A stretch of DNA of 64,000 bases from Tamilnaduibacter salinus (lineage in GTDB: Bacteria > Pseudomonadota > Gammaproteobacteria > Pseudomonadales > Oleiphilaceae), in assembly GCF_003096655.1 (NCBI RefSeq), contig NZ_QEKQ01000003.1, positions 212,942-276,941 on the forward strand, read 5' to 3'. Both the position numbers and the translations under genes were made by a program. The notes below the pieces were generated by a model, which worked only from the letters and a program-made list of their open reading frames with translations, searched no databases and was not told the origin of the DNA. Position 1 is the first letter of the stretch. Each line of letters opens with the position of its first letter. Shown in pieces: positions 44,130-52,508 of the stretch.

Positions 44130-45182
44130 TCAGTGGGTTAAGGAATTAGCCCGACGGGACACTAGGCGGAACCGCCCGGGGCTGACCCCAAACCAGCGGG
44201 AGAATGCCCGGGAGAAGTTGGACGGTGTCTGGTAGCCCAGCAAGTCCGCAATGTCAGCGACGCGGTAACGGGCGTCGGTCAGCAGGTGTGCGGCGGTGTT
44301 TTGGCGACTTTCCTCAATCAGCGCGCGGTAGGATGTGCCGAGCGATTTCAGCCGCCGGATCAGGGTTCGTTCCGACAGGTGCAGTCGATCCGCCATCTGC
44401 CCCGACGTGGGCGGCGGTACTGGCTCGCCACGGTCACTGACATTCTGCTCGAAGTGCTGACGCAGCAGTGTCTGGAGAATCAGGTCCAGCGTGGCGGTGC
44501 TGTCGCGCTCGGCCACGATCTGCTCGCATTTCTGGAGGTTGAGCCGGTGGGCCTCGGGATCGCTGAGGGGAGACGGACGGGTCCAAAGGTGTTTCGGAAC
44601 GCGTAGCGTGAAATCCCCCGTTTCCGGAAAGTCGAGCGTTGACTCGAATTCCTCTGCGAGAGCCCGGCGGGCGTTCGCTGGTGTTCCCGGCAGCGCCAGG
44701 GTGGTTTGCCCTTGGCACGGCTGATTGATAATGGCCCCGATCAGCGTTTCCAGACCCCGAAGGAAAATCAGGCAGAAAGCCCGGTGATACGTCGGATCGC
44801 CCGTCGTGTCGCGCACGCTGATGGCGATCTGCCCGTTCTGCTCCCGCGTTGTGGCCCGGTAGCCGGGGGTCCGGATCGGCTCCCACCGCACGAAAGTTGT
44901 CAGTGCCTGCCCGACGGAGGGCGCGCTCAGCGCGGCAAAGCCGACCGTGCCGTGACTGGTGATCCCGACCCGTGAGCCGAGCTTGGCGGGCCAGGCCGGA
45001 TCGTTGCTGTATCGCTCCACATTGCGGACCACCGTCTGAACCGTGGAGAAATCCACGGCATCCAGCGTATCCACATCACGGCGGGCCAGGCCCGTTCCCT
45101 CCAGTATTCGCTCCGCCGGCGCAAAGGACTGGCTCAGCAGGATCAGCAGGTAGGTTTTGCTGGTGGGGTGATCGGTCGGCAT
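44130..45182 (-). CDS. AraC family transcriptional regulator (OruR-like)
   Basis: A 350-aa regulator. The N-terminal arabinose-binding-like domain (about residues 20-220) is of the type in OruR and fatty-acid-linked regulators (FGSRVGIT-like SRVGITSHGTVGFAAL). The C-terminal double helix-turn-helix (about 255-345) includes LSERTLIRRLKSLGTSYRAL and VADIADLLGYQTPSNFSRAF. It is divergent from a fatty-acid desaturase, which it may control in response to a lipid signal. The intervening 300 nt contain a MITE-like insertion, so its native operator may be displaced. Confidence 0.9.
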   Translation of the reverse strand: MPTDHPTSKTYLLILLSQSFAPAERILEGTGLARRDVDTLDAVDFSTVQTVVRNVERYSNDPAWPAKLGSRVGITSHGTVGFAALSAPSVGQALTTFVRWEPIRTPGYRATTREQNGQIAISVRDTTGDPTYHRAFCLIFLRGLETLIGAIINQPCQGQTTLALPGTPANARRALAEEFESTLDFPETGDFTLRVPKHLWTRPSPLSDPEAHRLNLQKCEQIVAERDSTATLDLILQTLLRQHFEQNVSDRGEPVPPPTSGQMADRLHLSERTLIRRLKSLGTSYRALIEESRQNTAAHLLTDARYRVADIADLLGYQTPSNFSRAFSRWFGVSPGRFRLVSRRANSLTH

Positions 45183-45269
45183 TCCATAATCCGAGTGGCA
45201 TTAAATGAATAGAGAATAGTCATTTAATGAAAATCGTGTCCAGTCCGTCCTCTCATACCGTGAGCGTTA

Positions 45270-45420
45270 GGGAACCTCTGAAACAGTCACTGATGCGAGG
45301 CGCATGGAGCGCAGAAAGCAAGGCCTGCCTGACTGGCAGGTGAGCTCTTGACCGGGGGCGCGCACGCCCACCGCGTAACAAAGACATTCGCCATAGCAGG
45401 GACTGTTTCAGAGGTTCCCT
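45270..45420. mobile_element. MITE-like element between regulator and desaturase
   Basis: GGGAACCTCTGAAACAGTC at 45270-45288 and its exact complement at 45401-45419 frame a 151-bp element; with one mismatch the arms extend to about 24 bp. The interior has no gene. Such GGGAACC-type ends are seen on IS elements, so it may be a transposase-less derivative. No target duplication is obvious. Confidence 0.7.
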
Positions 45421-45481
45421 GGTGAAATCGATACCGTCGGCCCGTGTGAGGTCGACGAGCTGACGACAGGGAGAGAGGACT

Positions 45482-46474
45482 GTGGAACCGGATCTGCGAC
45501 ATCTCAATCAACAGGCCATTGACCAATCGAAAGCCTATTGGGGCGACGTGGCGCTCGGGACCGTGATGGTCACGGGTGTTGTCACCCTGGCCTTCGTAGC
45601 CAACCTGTTTGCCTGGGCGACGGGTCTGTTGCCGTTATGGCTGGCGACGGTTCTGCTGGGGGCGCTGACGTACCTGGCCTATACGCCGCTGCACGAGGCG
45701 GCTCACGGCAATATCCGCGGCCGGGAGGTGCGTTTCCGGTGGCTGGAGGATGTGTGTGGGTATCTGGCCGCACAGATCACGCTGCTCCCGCACGCGACCC
45801 ACCGGATAGAGCACATGGCACACCACCGTCACACCAACGACCCCGAGCGTGATCCGGACTACCTGATTCATCGGATCGGGCACGGAGAGATGCTTCGCAC
45901 GTTGCTGCGCTTTCTCCGACACCTCCATGCCCACGTTCTGACCGCCGGGACGCCGCGTGTCGCCCGTCGTGACAAGGTGCGCCATCTGACGGAGATGGTG
46001 GTCGGTGTCGGCTGGCGGATCGCGTTTCTGACGCAGGTGCCTGTGGTGGAGGGGCTGGTGTTGCTGGTGGTTGGGTATCTGCTGGGCGTGGTGTTCACCG
46101 TCTACTGGTTTGCTTACCGACCCCACCATCCCTATACGTCGCAGCAGCGCTATCGCAATACCAACAGCTTTGTGATGCCGGCCTGGATGACACCGGTTCG
46201 CTGGTTCTGGATGGGGCAGGATCTTCACACCATTCATCACCTGTTCCCGCGCGTGCCGTTCTATCGCTACCGCGCCCTGTTCCGGGACATTGAACCGATC
46301 CTGCACGAGCAGGGTACGCCCGTTCTCGGGCTGTTCAGCCGCGCACCGATTGACCCCGATAGTGTCTTTACCACCGGGCCCACAACGCCGACAATCGCGG
46401 GTTCAGCAGCCCACCGGAGCGATTGCCGTGTCAGACGTGACCATCTACTACCTGGAAATGACCCGTCCCGCTGA
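45482..46474 (+). CDS. Fatty acid desaturase family protein
   Basis: A 330-aa membrane di-iron enzyme. The three histidine boxes are present: HEAAH near residue 72, HRIEHMAHHRH near 103-113, and HTIHH near 247. Several hydrophobic stretches anchor it in the inner membrane. The family covers acyl-lipid or acyl-CoA desaturases and carotenoid hydroxylases, and the boxes alone do not decide. The start is a GTG after GAGAGAGGACT. The last about 25 residues are not conserved and overlap the next gene by 47 nt. It is divergent from an AraC regulator, with a mobile insertion in between. Confidence 0.87.
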   Translation: MEPDLRHLNQQAIDQSKAYWGDVALGTVMVTGVVTLAFVANLFAWATGLLPLWLATVLLGALTYLAYTPLHEAAHGNIRGREVRFRWLEDVCGYLAAQITLLPHATHRIEHMAHHRHTNDPERDPDYLIHRIGHGEMLRTLLRFLRHLHAHVLTAGTPRVARRDKVRHLTEMVVGVGWRIAFLTQVPVVEGLVLLVVGYLLGVVFTVYWFAYRPHHPYTSQQRYRNTNSFVMPAWMTPVRWFWMGQDLHTIHHLFPRVPFYRYRALFRDIEPILHEQGTPVLGLFSRAPIDPDSVFTTGPTTPTIAGSAAHRSDCRVRRDHLLPGNDPSR

Positions 46475-46931
46475 TCTGAACCCGGTCGGGTCGGGCAACG
46501 GTCTGTCCGTGGTTGAAGCGGAGATCGACAACCACGCCGTGAACCGGTTTCTCTATCAGCACATCGGTGGGCCCTGGCAGTGGACCGACAAGTTGGGTTT
46601 TACGGACGAGGATTGGCGGACCTATGTGGAAGACCCGGCCCTGCGGACCTGGCTGGCCTATTATCGGGGCTCCATCGCCGGTTACTTCGAGCTGCTCCAA
46701 GCCGACAACGGCGACGTGGACATTGCCTACTTCGGGCTGGGGCCCGGATTCATTGGCCGGGGCTTTGGCGGGTATTTCCTGACAGAGGCGGTGCGCCAGG
46801 CCTGGGCCATTCCCGGTGTTCAACGGGTGACCGTGAATACCTGTTCGCTGGATCACCCGAGCGCACTGGCCAACTACCAGGCGCGGGGGTTTCGGATTGT
46901 CGATGAGATCCGTGGTGAGCCAGGGGCGTAG
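46428..46931 (+). CDS. GNAT family N-acetyltransferase
   Basis: A 167-aa GNAT protein. The acetyl-CoA loop is the modified Q/R-x-x-G-x-G pattern in GPGFIGRGFGGYFL near residue 108. The strand before it (VDIAYFGL) and the later TCSLDHPSALANYQARGFRIV, with the Tyr-Gln region near the active site, match the family. It transfers an acetyl group from acetyl-CoA to an unknown amine. I chose a GTG at 46428, preceded by CGGAGCGA, since residues upstream of VSDVTIYYLEM are not conserved. It overlaps the tail of the desaturase in a different frame. Confidence 0.8.
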   Translation: MSDVTIYYLEMTRPADLNPVGSGNGLSVVEAEIDNHAVNRFLYQHIGGPWQWTDKLGFTDEDWRTYVEDPALRTWLAYYRGSIAGYFELLQADNGDVDIAYFGLGPGFIGRGFGGYFLTEAVRQAWAIPGVQRVTVNTCSLDHPSALANYQARGFRIVDEIRGEPGA

Positions 46932-46943
46932 CCGGTGACGACG

Positions 46944-47234
46944 TCATGAGCGTCGTTTGATGTCGCGATAGAAATATTCGTGGGAGCCGAGGGCGATCAA
47001 CTCAAGGACCAACGCTCCGTCGTCGAATCGGTATCCGAGCAATGTCGGTTGTTTGTTCATCCTGAATTTATGCACCCGAAGAAAAGCAAGATCGCCTTTC
47101 TTCTGCTCTCCGATGGCTGGATCGGCCATCAGGTCCTTGACGGCCGAGTCCAGGTCTTTTTTCTGATTTGGATTGAGCTTTTTGACCGCTTTTCTGAAGG
47201 TCGGGGTCTGTAAGACATGGGCGATCTTAACCAA
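46944..47234 (-). CDS. RelE/ParE family toxin
   Basis: A 96-aa RelE/ParE-fold protein. It reads HVLQTPTFRKAVKKLNPNQKKDLDSAVKDL, then LRVHKFRMNKQPTLLGYRF and HEYFYRDIKR. The order of two helices and a beta-sheet with basic residues fits a type II toxin that acts on mRNA or gyrase. No ATG fits; a TTG at 47234, with GGAG 10-12 nt upstream, overlaps the antitoxin end by 8 nt and is the best start. A weak start would keep toxin output low. It follows its ParD-like antitoxin on the same strand. Confidence 0.85.
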   Translation of the reverse strand: MVKIAHVLQTPTFRKAVKKLNPNQKKDLDSAVKDLMADPAIGEQKKGDLAFLRVHKFRMNKQPTLLGYRFDDGALVLELIALGSHEYFYRDIKRRS

Positions 47235-47448
47235 AATCGTAAGGCTCCAGCTTCCCAGCTTCCTGCTCGGCCTTCGCAATGATGGCTTGTCGGACGAAAT
47301 CGTATGGAAGGTCCGGATTGTCCTCCATCATTTCGCCGATTTTTGCCCAGTGCTCGATCTGTTTCGGCGTGGTCCGATTCAACGCTTTGGCAATGATCGT
47401 CGCCTTTTCAACCAGTTCTTTATCCAGGCGTATGCTGTTCGTGCTCAT
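47227..47448 (-). CDS. ParD-like antitoxin
   Basis: A 73-aa protein. SIRLDKELVEKATIIAKALNR is a ribbon-helix-helix-type start and TPKQIEHWAKIGEMMEDNPDLPY is the signature of the ParD-like antitoxin family (PF11903). It should neutralise the downstream RelE/ParE toxin and repress the operon through the N-terminal DNA-binding part. It comes first in the operon, and its stop overlaps the toxin start. The AT-rich region upstream (47449-47500) would hold the promoter and operator. Confidence 0.87.
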   Translation of the reverse strand: MSTNSIRLDKELVEKATIIAKALNRTTPKQIEHWAKIGEMMEDNPDLPYDFVRQAIIAKAEQEAGKLEPYDFG

Positions 47449-47638
47449 GGTGTCACCTCACTGCAGTTCGTCTGAGTGTAGCAATTTGCCACAAATGAAG
47501 CAATTTGTATCGACCTTGCAAGATGCCGTTGTCGATCCCATGCCCGTGGGTAGCCGTACGATCACGACGAAGCAGCTGGCCGTGAGCGTGTTTTGCGCAT
47601 ATCTTAGACATTGACGGTATTCACAGGAGGTGCCGGTA

Positions 47639-48136
47639 ATGAGTGACAGCGACAAGAAATGGACCGAGACGTACGAACGGTTTGCGGAGAAGACCCGGTC
47701 GTTCTTCGAAGCATCGCGGGATAAAACCGTCCACTCGCTGGAGGAGGCGATGGAGGGCGCCCGTGAAGCGTTCGAAAAAGCAGGGGATCTGACCCAGGAA
47801 GAGAGTCGCCAGTTCCGGGACTACCTCAAACGGGATCTGAACGAGACCGGCAAGGATTTTGACCGCTGGAGCCAGTGGGTGCGTGAACACGCCACCACCT
47901 CGCGTGTGTCCGCCGGGTTCCTGGAGCTGGCGTCGCACTTCGCCAGGGGCGGTCAGGAGCTGATGGAAAAGCTGTCGACCTGGGCGAACAGCACCGGCGT
48001 TTACCACACCGGTGAGATGGCGGCACCGGGCGTGTTCCACTGCCGGAATTGTGATGAGGAAATCCACTTTAAAAGCGCCGGCCACATCCCGCCCTGCCCG
48101 AAATGCCACAAGACGGAATACCGACGGGTCGGATAG
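47639..48136 (+). CDS. Zinc ribbon-containing protein (DUF1451 family)
   Basis: A 165-aa cytoplasmic protein. The first about 120 residues are charged and helical (TYERFAEKTRSFFEASRDK, LEEAMEGAREAFEKAG), likely coiled. The C-terminus is a zinc ribbon with CRNCDEEIHFKSAGHIPPCPKCH, two CxxC knuckles. This layout matches the DUF1451/YgfK-like zinc ribbon family of unknown role. CAGGAGG precedes the ATG. The start of the Mut7-C gene overlaps its last 34 nt, so the two are probably linked. Confidence 0.85.
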   Translation: MSDSDKKWTETYERFAEKTRSFFEASRDKTVHSLEEAMEGAREAFEKAGDLTQEESRQFRDYLKRDLNETGKDFDRWSQWVREHATTSRVSAGFLELASHFARGGQELMEKLSTWANSTGVYHTGEMAAPGVFHCRNCDEEIHFKSAGHIPPCPKCHKTEYRRVG

Positions 48137-48669
48137 TCATCGGCGAGCCCGGGGCCGAGCCACGGGCCCCCTTTTGCCCGGTTGCCCCGCTGCGCTTTCT
48201 CTGCGATGAGATGCTGAACGGCTTTGCCCAGTGGCTGCGCGTGGCCGGCTACGACACGGTGGTGCCAGCACCCGGCCAGCCCGATCGGCAGCTGATGGCA
48301 CAGGCCCGTGACGAGAACCGCTGGCTGATTACGGCGGATGATGATCTGCTGCAGTTCGCGGACGCGCCCCTTTACGTCATCCACCTGACAGCGGATAGCG
48401 AGGAATCGCGGCGCCGGGAACTGACCCTCCGTGTGGATCTGGACTGGTGTGTCGCGCCGTTCAGCCGCTGTAAAACATGCAACACGCCCCTGGAGCGGGC
48501 CAGCGATTGGCAGATCGCTCATTTCCACCCCGGTGCGGTACCCGCGGATCAAACCACTGTCTGGGCCTGTCCTGCCTGTCGTCAGCTCTTCTGGGAAGGC
48601 AACCACGTGAGGCGGATGCGCGGTGTGCTGGAGACGATGAATGGCTGGCGGAAGCCACGGAGCGACTGA
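48103..48669 (+). CDS. Mut7-C RNase domain-containing protein
   Basis: A 188-aa protein. It has a PIN-like Mut7-C nuclease core with FLCDEMLNGFAQWLRVAGYDT near residue 32, and ITADDDLLQF near 76 with acidic catalytic residues. A C-terminal zinc ribbon follows (CKTCN near 123 and CPACR near 155). Mut7-C proteins are thought to cleave RNA, but few have been tested. The ATG at 48103 overlaps the zinc-ribbon gene by 34 nt. The first 28 residues are not conserved, so a later non-ATG start is possible. Confidence 0.82.
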   Translation: MPQDGIPTGRIVIGEPGAEPRAPFCPVAPLRFLCDEMLNGFAQWLRVAGYDTVVPAPGQPDRQLMAQARDENRWLITADDDLLQFADAPLYVIHLTADSEESRRRELTLRVDLDWCVAPFSRCKTCNTPLERASDWQIAHFHPGAVPADQTTVWACPACRQLFWEGNHVRRMRGVLETMNGWRKPRSD

Positions 48670-48694
48670 AGTGCGGCTCGACAACCGATGGGCC

Positions 48695-49495
48695 TCACTG
48701 TGACGCGTTAACGTCCTGCGCGGTCGGTAGCCGGTCCTGCACGTTGAAGCGCTGAGCCAGCGCCTGATACGCCGGTTCCGCACGGAACGCGTTGAAGGCG
48801 TTGGCAAACTGTTCCGCGATGGCCGGGTCGCCTTTGAGCGAGAAGGCCAGATACATGCGTTTGCCGGGGAAGGCCGCAGCGGGCAACTGCTGGATGCGGT
48901 CGCCGAGTTCCGGGCTTTCCTCTCTGGCCAGCTCCAGTGCCCGCATGCTCCCGAATACGGCGTCGTAACGCCCGTTCAGAAGCATCCGGAAGAGTTCCGA
49001 CTGGGAGACGGTGGGTTGGCTGATGGGGGCTCCCTCATCAATCAGTTTCCGGACCCGATCGCTCATCAGATAGCCGTTGGGTACCGCGGTGTGCCAGGTC
49101 CGAACCATCTCCCGCAGCGGTTCCGAATAATGGATTTCGTCGGACCGCTCTCGATCAATGTAGAGCGTGGTGCGGGACACATGGAGCAGATTACCCGGCA
49201 GGAAGCGGGCGAACTGGGCTCGATCGGGCGACCGGGCCACATAGGTCACCGCATCCACGCGGCCCTTGCGCAGCGACATCATGGCGCGCTTCCAGGGTTC
49301 GCGTTGAATCCGGATCTCCCAGCCAAGCCGCTCGGCTACGGCCCGGACCAGCTTCACATGGAACCCGGTCAGACGGTTCGATTCGTCCAGATACTCGAAA
49401 GGGGCGTTGTTGGCGGCTTCCATACCCACGACCAGGGTGACGCTCCAGGCCCAGGACGGGAGAGCAAGCAGGATGATCAGAAGAACTCGTTTCAT
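48695..49495 (-). CDS. Periplasmic substrate-binding protein, SBP_bac_3-like
   Basis: A 266-aa exported protein. The signal peptide covers about residues 1-18 (cut near AWS-VT). The rest is a two-lobe amino-acid-binding-type fold: VGMEAANNAPFEYLDESNRLTGF at the start of lobe 1, EPWKRAMMSLRKGRVDAV and the lobe-2 segment SQSELFRMLLNGRYDAVFG. No transporter genes are adjacent. It is similar in kind to the protein at 22588-23451, so the window has two orphan solute receptors. The ligand is unknown. Confidence 0.8.
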   Translation of the reverse strand: MKRVLLIILLALPSWAWSVTLVVGMEAANNAPFEYLDESNRLTGFHVKLVRAVAERLGWEIRIQREPWKRAMMSLRKGRVDAVTYVARSPDRAQFARFLPGNLLHVSRTTLYIDRERSDEIHYSEPLREMVRTWHTAVPNGYLMSDRVRKLIDEGAPISQPTVSQSELFRMLLNGRYDAVFGSMRALELAREESPELGDRIQQLPAAAFPGKRMYLAFSLKGDPAIAEQFANAFNAFRAEPAYQALAQRFNVQDRLPTAQDVNASQ

Positions 49496-50029
49496 GTCGA
49501 AAACTGCGTGCTAACGATAAAGACAATCAGTTTGGCCCAGTCGGGTCACGGCGTCCATGTTTGTACCAATGCGGCGGTTTTGTGCTTAGGTCGCTCTAGA
49601 TTTCGCAACAACGCGCTCTGCCCGTTACAGACCCTCTGTCATGGAACAGACCCAATCCCGTGATTCGCTTGGTGCGGCCGTGCTGGCCTCGGCCTCGTCG
49701 GCTCGATCTGGAAGCCGTCCATTTGTGGTCGCCCCGGCCCAGGGCTCCAGCGTGGCGTCGGCGGCTCGAGGTGTGGATAAGGCCGGAGCTGTGGCGTCAG
49801 AAGCAGTCGGAGTATGCCTCGTCCTGCCTGATCCCCCTTTTTTTGACTCCGATCACGGCCCCGGACGATTCGATTTGACCCCGGCATGACAGAAACTTAA
49901 TCTTAGGTTGTTTTTGCGAAATGTTCGTTTTGCGATCTGTTGGTCGGTCGGCCTGTTGCTGGAGTGTTCGTCCAATGTGGTCAGCCGACACAGCTTATTC
50001 ATGGACCAGAAAGCTGGGGCAGTCACGTG
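49496..50029. other. Long intergenic region upstream of the repeat-protein operon
   Basis: About 530 nt between divergent genes. A T-rich run (CCCCCTTTTTTTGAC) near 49847 has no stem in front of it. Small frames at 49639-49889 on both strands have no recognisable product. An AT-rich stretch (49895-49930) before the operon could hold its promoter. I see no clear gene. Confidence 0.4.
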
Positions 50030-50659
50030 ATGTCTTTACAACGAAATGCGGTGTGCCTTCTCTCTCTCATGATTCTGTCCTTTGGCGTCGTTGCGCAGGA
50101 TCTCAAAAAACAGGCCACGCCGATGCCTGCAACGACGGTGAACACCGGAGACTCCGGTGGTGGAATGCAAGCGACAACGGTGAAAGCTCAGCAGCAGGTA
50201 ATGAGCGTGCCCAATGCCGGCCTGAATCAGATAGCCAGTAACAGTGACTTCATTCTGGAGATCCCTGTTGAGTTCCAAGGCGACGGCACCTTCGGCCCGG
50301 AATACGGCAGCCGGCAGGGCGAGAGCTACAGCCAGGTCGCGGTGAGCTGTCTTCTCAATTTCCACGATAAGGACTGGGACACGCCGGACATCGTCGAGAT
50401 CCGCAAGTCCAAGGTGATCACGCTGGGCCCGGATAACTCGTTCAGCGGCACGGTCCGGATGGGCATCGCGTACTCAGGCGTTGTTGAAGAAGAACTCTCC
50501 GGTGCAGGCGTCTATGTTCAGCCGAACGTGACGGGGAGCTCTTCGGCATGTGAGTTACAGCTGATCGCGGCGGATGGCCAGCGGGTTGAGGTTCAGGAAA
50601 CCGGCGCTGATTACCGGTCATCGGTTGATCTCATCAGACCCGTCAACGACATCCTCTAG
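50030..50659 (+). CDS. Secreted protein of unknown function, first gene of the repeat-protein operon
   Basis: A 209-aa exported protein. The signal peptide is about residues 1-23 (SLMILSFGVVAQ, cut after VVA). A low-complexity stretch follows, with PATTVNTGDS and QATTVKAQQ as two short similar units. The remainder is beta-rich and holds two cysteines (VSCLLNF and SSACELQ) that may form a disulphide. I recognise no domain. The next gene starts about 95 nt later on the same strand. An upstream in-frame start would make the signal peptide implausible, so I begin at MSLQRNAV. Probably periplasmic or surface-exposed. Confidence 0.7.
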   Translation: MSLQRNAVCLLSLMILSFGVVAQDLKKQATPMPATTVNTGDSGGGMQATTVKAQQQVMSVPNAGLNQIASNSDFILEIPVEFQGDGTFGPEYGSRQGESYSQVAVSCLLNFHDKDWDTPDIVEIRKSKVITLGPDNSFSGTVRMGIAYSGVVEEELSGAGVYVQPNVTGSSSACELQLIAADGQRVEVQETGADYRSSVDLIRPVNDIL

Positions 50660-50754
50660 AGTGGCGCGGGTGCTGCCTATTCGTAGCGGCGCCCATTTTG
50701 TGTGGATCCATGGACCGCACTGCGTGATTGTGACTCTCAGCTTTGAAGGTTCTG

Positions 50755-52005
50755 ATGCAACCAAGTTGTCGTGGACCAAACGCTCGACGAAGCACCCGGT
50801 CTTTCAGGATGCCTCTGGCTTCGGTGGCGGTGTGTGCTGCGATTGTGATCGCCGGCACACCGGTCTCGTCGTTGGCACAGGCCACGCCCCAGGTAACGCT
50901 CCCGGCGCTTTACTATACTCAGTCATCGGGCAGCCAGGCTCTGGATGTTGTTCGCACAAAGCCTCTCCGGTACGGAATGCGCCCGTCTGACAGCCCGCCC
51001 GCCACAGTCCGGACGCAACCGTTGCGTTATGGGTTGCGGAGTACGGCGGACAAGCCCGATGTCGTGAGTCTGCCGGTTCTGCGTTTTGGGGCACGCTCGG
51101 GAAAAGCGCCGACGGTACGCACCCCGGCATTGCGGTTTGGCTCCGGTGGAGGCGCCAAGCCCGTCGTTCGGACCCCGGCGTTGCGGTTTGGTCGCTCCCG
51201 GGGAGCGGTCGCTACCGTCAGCACCGGCGCCCTGCGGTTTGGCGTTCCGCAATCGGGGCCGCCAACGGTGCGCGTACCGGCGCTCCGGTTTGGTGCCGAA
51301 GGCGGTCCCCGGGCCATTGCGACATTGCCCGCACTGAGGTTTGGCGTCGAAGCGACCCCTGATGAGGTCGTCACTCTGCCGGCCCTTCGGTATGGCGTGA
51401 CGCCAGGTCGGACAGAGCCGCGGTCTGTTGAATTCCGGCTGGTCCGGGTAACACCGCTTGATCCGAATAACGCCATCAACCCATTCGATGACCGGGACGT
51501 GATCGACGCCATCGACAAAGCAACGACACCGGAAGACAAGCCGGTCGCGCCCGCCCCGACACCATCGCCAAATCCGCAGCCCGAACCGGAGCCCGAGCCA
51601 GCGGCCCTTGCCTTTACCAACGTTCCGACGGGGGGAGTCTTCACGGCCAGCCTCAATTTCGTGCCCTCGGCAGACCCGCAGCAGTGGTCGGTCGCCGAGG
51701 GGCCGGACGACACCGTTCGGTCGGATGCGGCTTTCGGATTCGATGGTCAGTTCGTCACCGGGGGCTTCGAGTTGACCTTCGAACCAGGCATGGGGTGGTC
51801 CAGTCCGGGGCTCCCAACCACCCTCGTGCTGGCGAGCGAGGGTCCCGGATTCGAAACCCGGACGGTCTCGTTTGATCTGACCCGTCTGTCCGACGGTCGT
51901 CGCTTTCGCGTCACCGCCGACGTCTCGGCCGGTTCCGATGGCGATATCAGTGTGTCCTCCGCCAGCGGATGGGATTGCTTCACCAACACGGGGAGCTGTC
52001 CATGA
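50755..52005 (+). CDS. Exported protein with ten tandem 17-residue PALRFG repeats
   Basis: A 416-aa protein of no family I know. It has a signal-like N-terminus (to about residue 43, VSSLAQA). About residues 47-218 hold ten imperfect repeats of 16-19 residues built on V-V-R-T-P-A-L-R-[FY]-G plus a variable Gly/Pro-rich half. An acidic Pro/Glu linker follows (about 260-285, PAPTPSPNPQPEPEPEP), then a beta-rich domain of about 130 residues ending CFTNTGSC with a possible disulphide. Leu and Arg codons differ between repeats, so the pattern is kept at protein level. The stop overlaps the next ATG. The ATG after GAAGGTTCTG is chosen. Confidence 0.8.
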   Translation: MQPSCRGPNARRSTRSFRMPLASVAVCAAIVIAGTPVSSLAQATPQVTLPALYYTQSSGSQALDVVRTKPLRYGMRPSDSPPATVRTQPLRYGLRSTADKPDVVSLPVLRFGARSGKAPTVRTPALRFGSGGGAKPVVRTPALRFGRSRGAVATVSTGALRFGVPQSGPPTVRVPALRFGAEGGPRAIATLPALRFGVEATPDEVVTLPALRYGVTPGRTEPRSVEFRLVRVTPLDPNNAINPFDDRDVIDAIDKATTPEDKPVAPAPTPSPNPQPEPEPEPAALAFTNVPTGGVFTASLNFVPSADPQQWSVAEGPDDTVRSDAAFGFDGQFVTGGFELTFEPGMGWSSPGLPTTLVLASEGPGFETRTVSFDLTRLSDGRRFRVTADVSAGSDGDISVSSASGWDCFTNTGSCP

Positions 52006-52508
52006 TCGATCGTCTGCGAACAGCCTGGCTGATTGGGAGCGTTGTGGCGCTTGGGCTCATGCTTGTGGTTCCGGACGCGTTGTCCCGTTCCTTTCGCGAC
52101 TTCACCCAGATTCCGACACCATCGGCGTTGCCGGATGGAGCAGAGCGGATTGAGTCGTTGCAGCGCCTGGACCGCGAGTTGGTGCTTGAGGGCGTCAACG
52201 CCATTCTCTCCGCGTGGAATCAGGGCCAGCTGGACACCATTCTGGTGCAGGATTTTGTGGATGCCCAGAAGCTGTCGGATACGGTCCTGACCGAGGTTCC
52301 CCGCGACGCCCGCCTGGTGTTGCTGTCGATGCGCAGTTACAGCGTGATCAGTCAGCATCGGGTGGCGGAGCCCGGTGATGGTGATCGTCGGGTGAGCCGG
52401 GTCGCGGTGACCGTCCGATTGCAGCTGACGTTCAACGACCCGCGGACCGGCTACCAACGGCTGCCGAGCACCAGTGAATTCATCCTAGAGATACGTGAAC
52501 CGATCTGA
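52002..52508 (+). CDS. Signal-bearing protein of unknown function, third gene of the repeat-protein operon
   Basis: A 168-aa protein. The N-terminus (RLRTAWLIGSVVALGLMLVVPDALS) is a signal peptide or single anchor. The mature part has a helix (ESLQRLDRELVLEGVNAILSAWNQ) and later beta-strands (SYSVISQHRV, SRVAVTVRLQLTF), a helix-then-sheet order that could be an NTF2-like fold. That is a guess. It ends FILEIREPI. Start and stop overlap the neighbours (ATGA before, TGATG after), so it is translated together with the repeat protein and the barrel. It has no cysteine for a lipobox. Confidence 0.72.
   Translation: MIDRLRTAWLIGSVVALGLMLVVPDALSRSFRDFTQIPTPSALPDGAERIESLQRLDRELVLEGVNAILSAWNQGQLDTILVQDFVDAQKLSDTVLTEVPRDARLVLLSMRSYSVISQHRVAEPGDGDRRVSRVAVTVRLQLTFNDPRTGYQRLPSTSEFILEIREPI

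Noticed and set aside
43812..44141. 109-aa frame in the receptor/regulator gap
   Set aside because: It runs through the MITE-like element and its residues look random, so it is not a gene.
49639..49889. Small frames on both strands upstream of the exported-protein operon
   Set aside because: No ribosome site, no conserved pattern, and overlapping frames of similar length; typical of GC-rich noncoding DNA.
49946..49961. GG-N10-GC pattern before the exported-protein operon as a sigma-54 promoter
   Set aside because: Only the dinucleotides and TTGC match; the first block CGGTCG differs from TGGCAC at most other positions.
50890..51410. CRISPR array
   Set aside because: The repeats are at protein level, in frame, and differ in DNA sequence; there are no identical DNA repeats with unique spacers.
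50250..52500. Shared FILEI motif in the first and third operon proteins as evidence of paralogy
   Set aside because: The similarity is about ten residues (SDFILEI and SEFILEI) and the surrounding sequences and positions differ.
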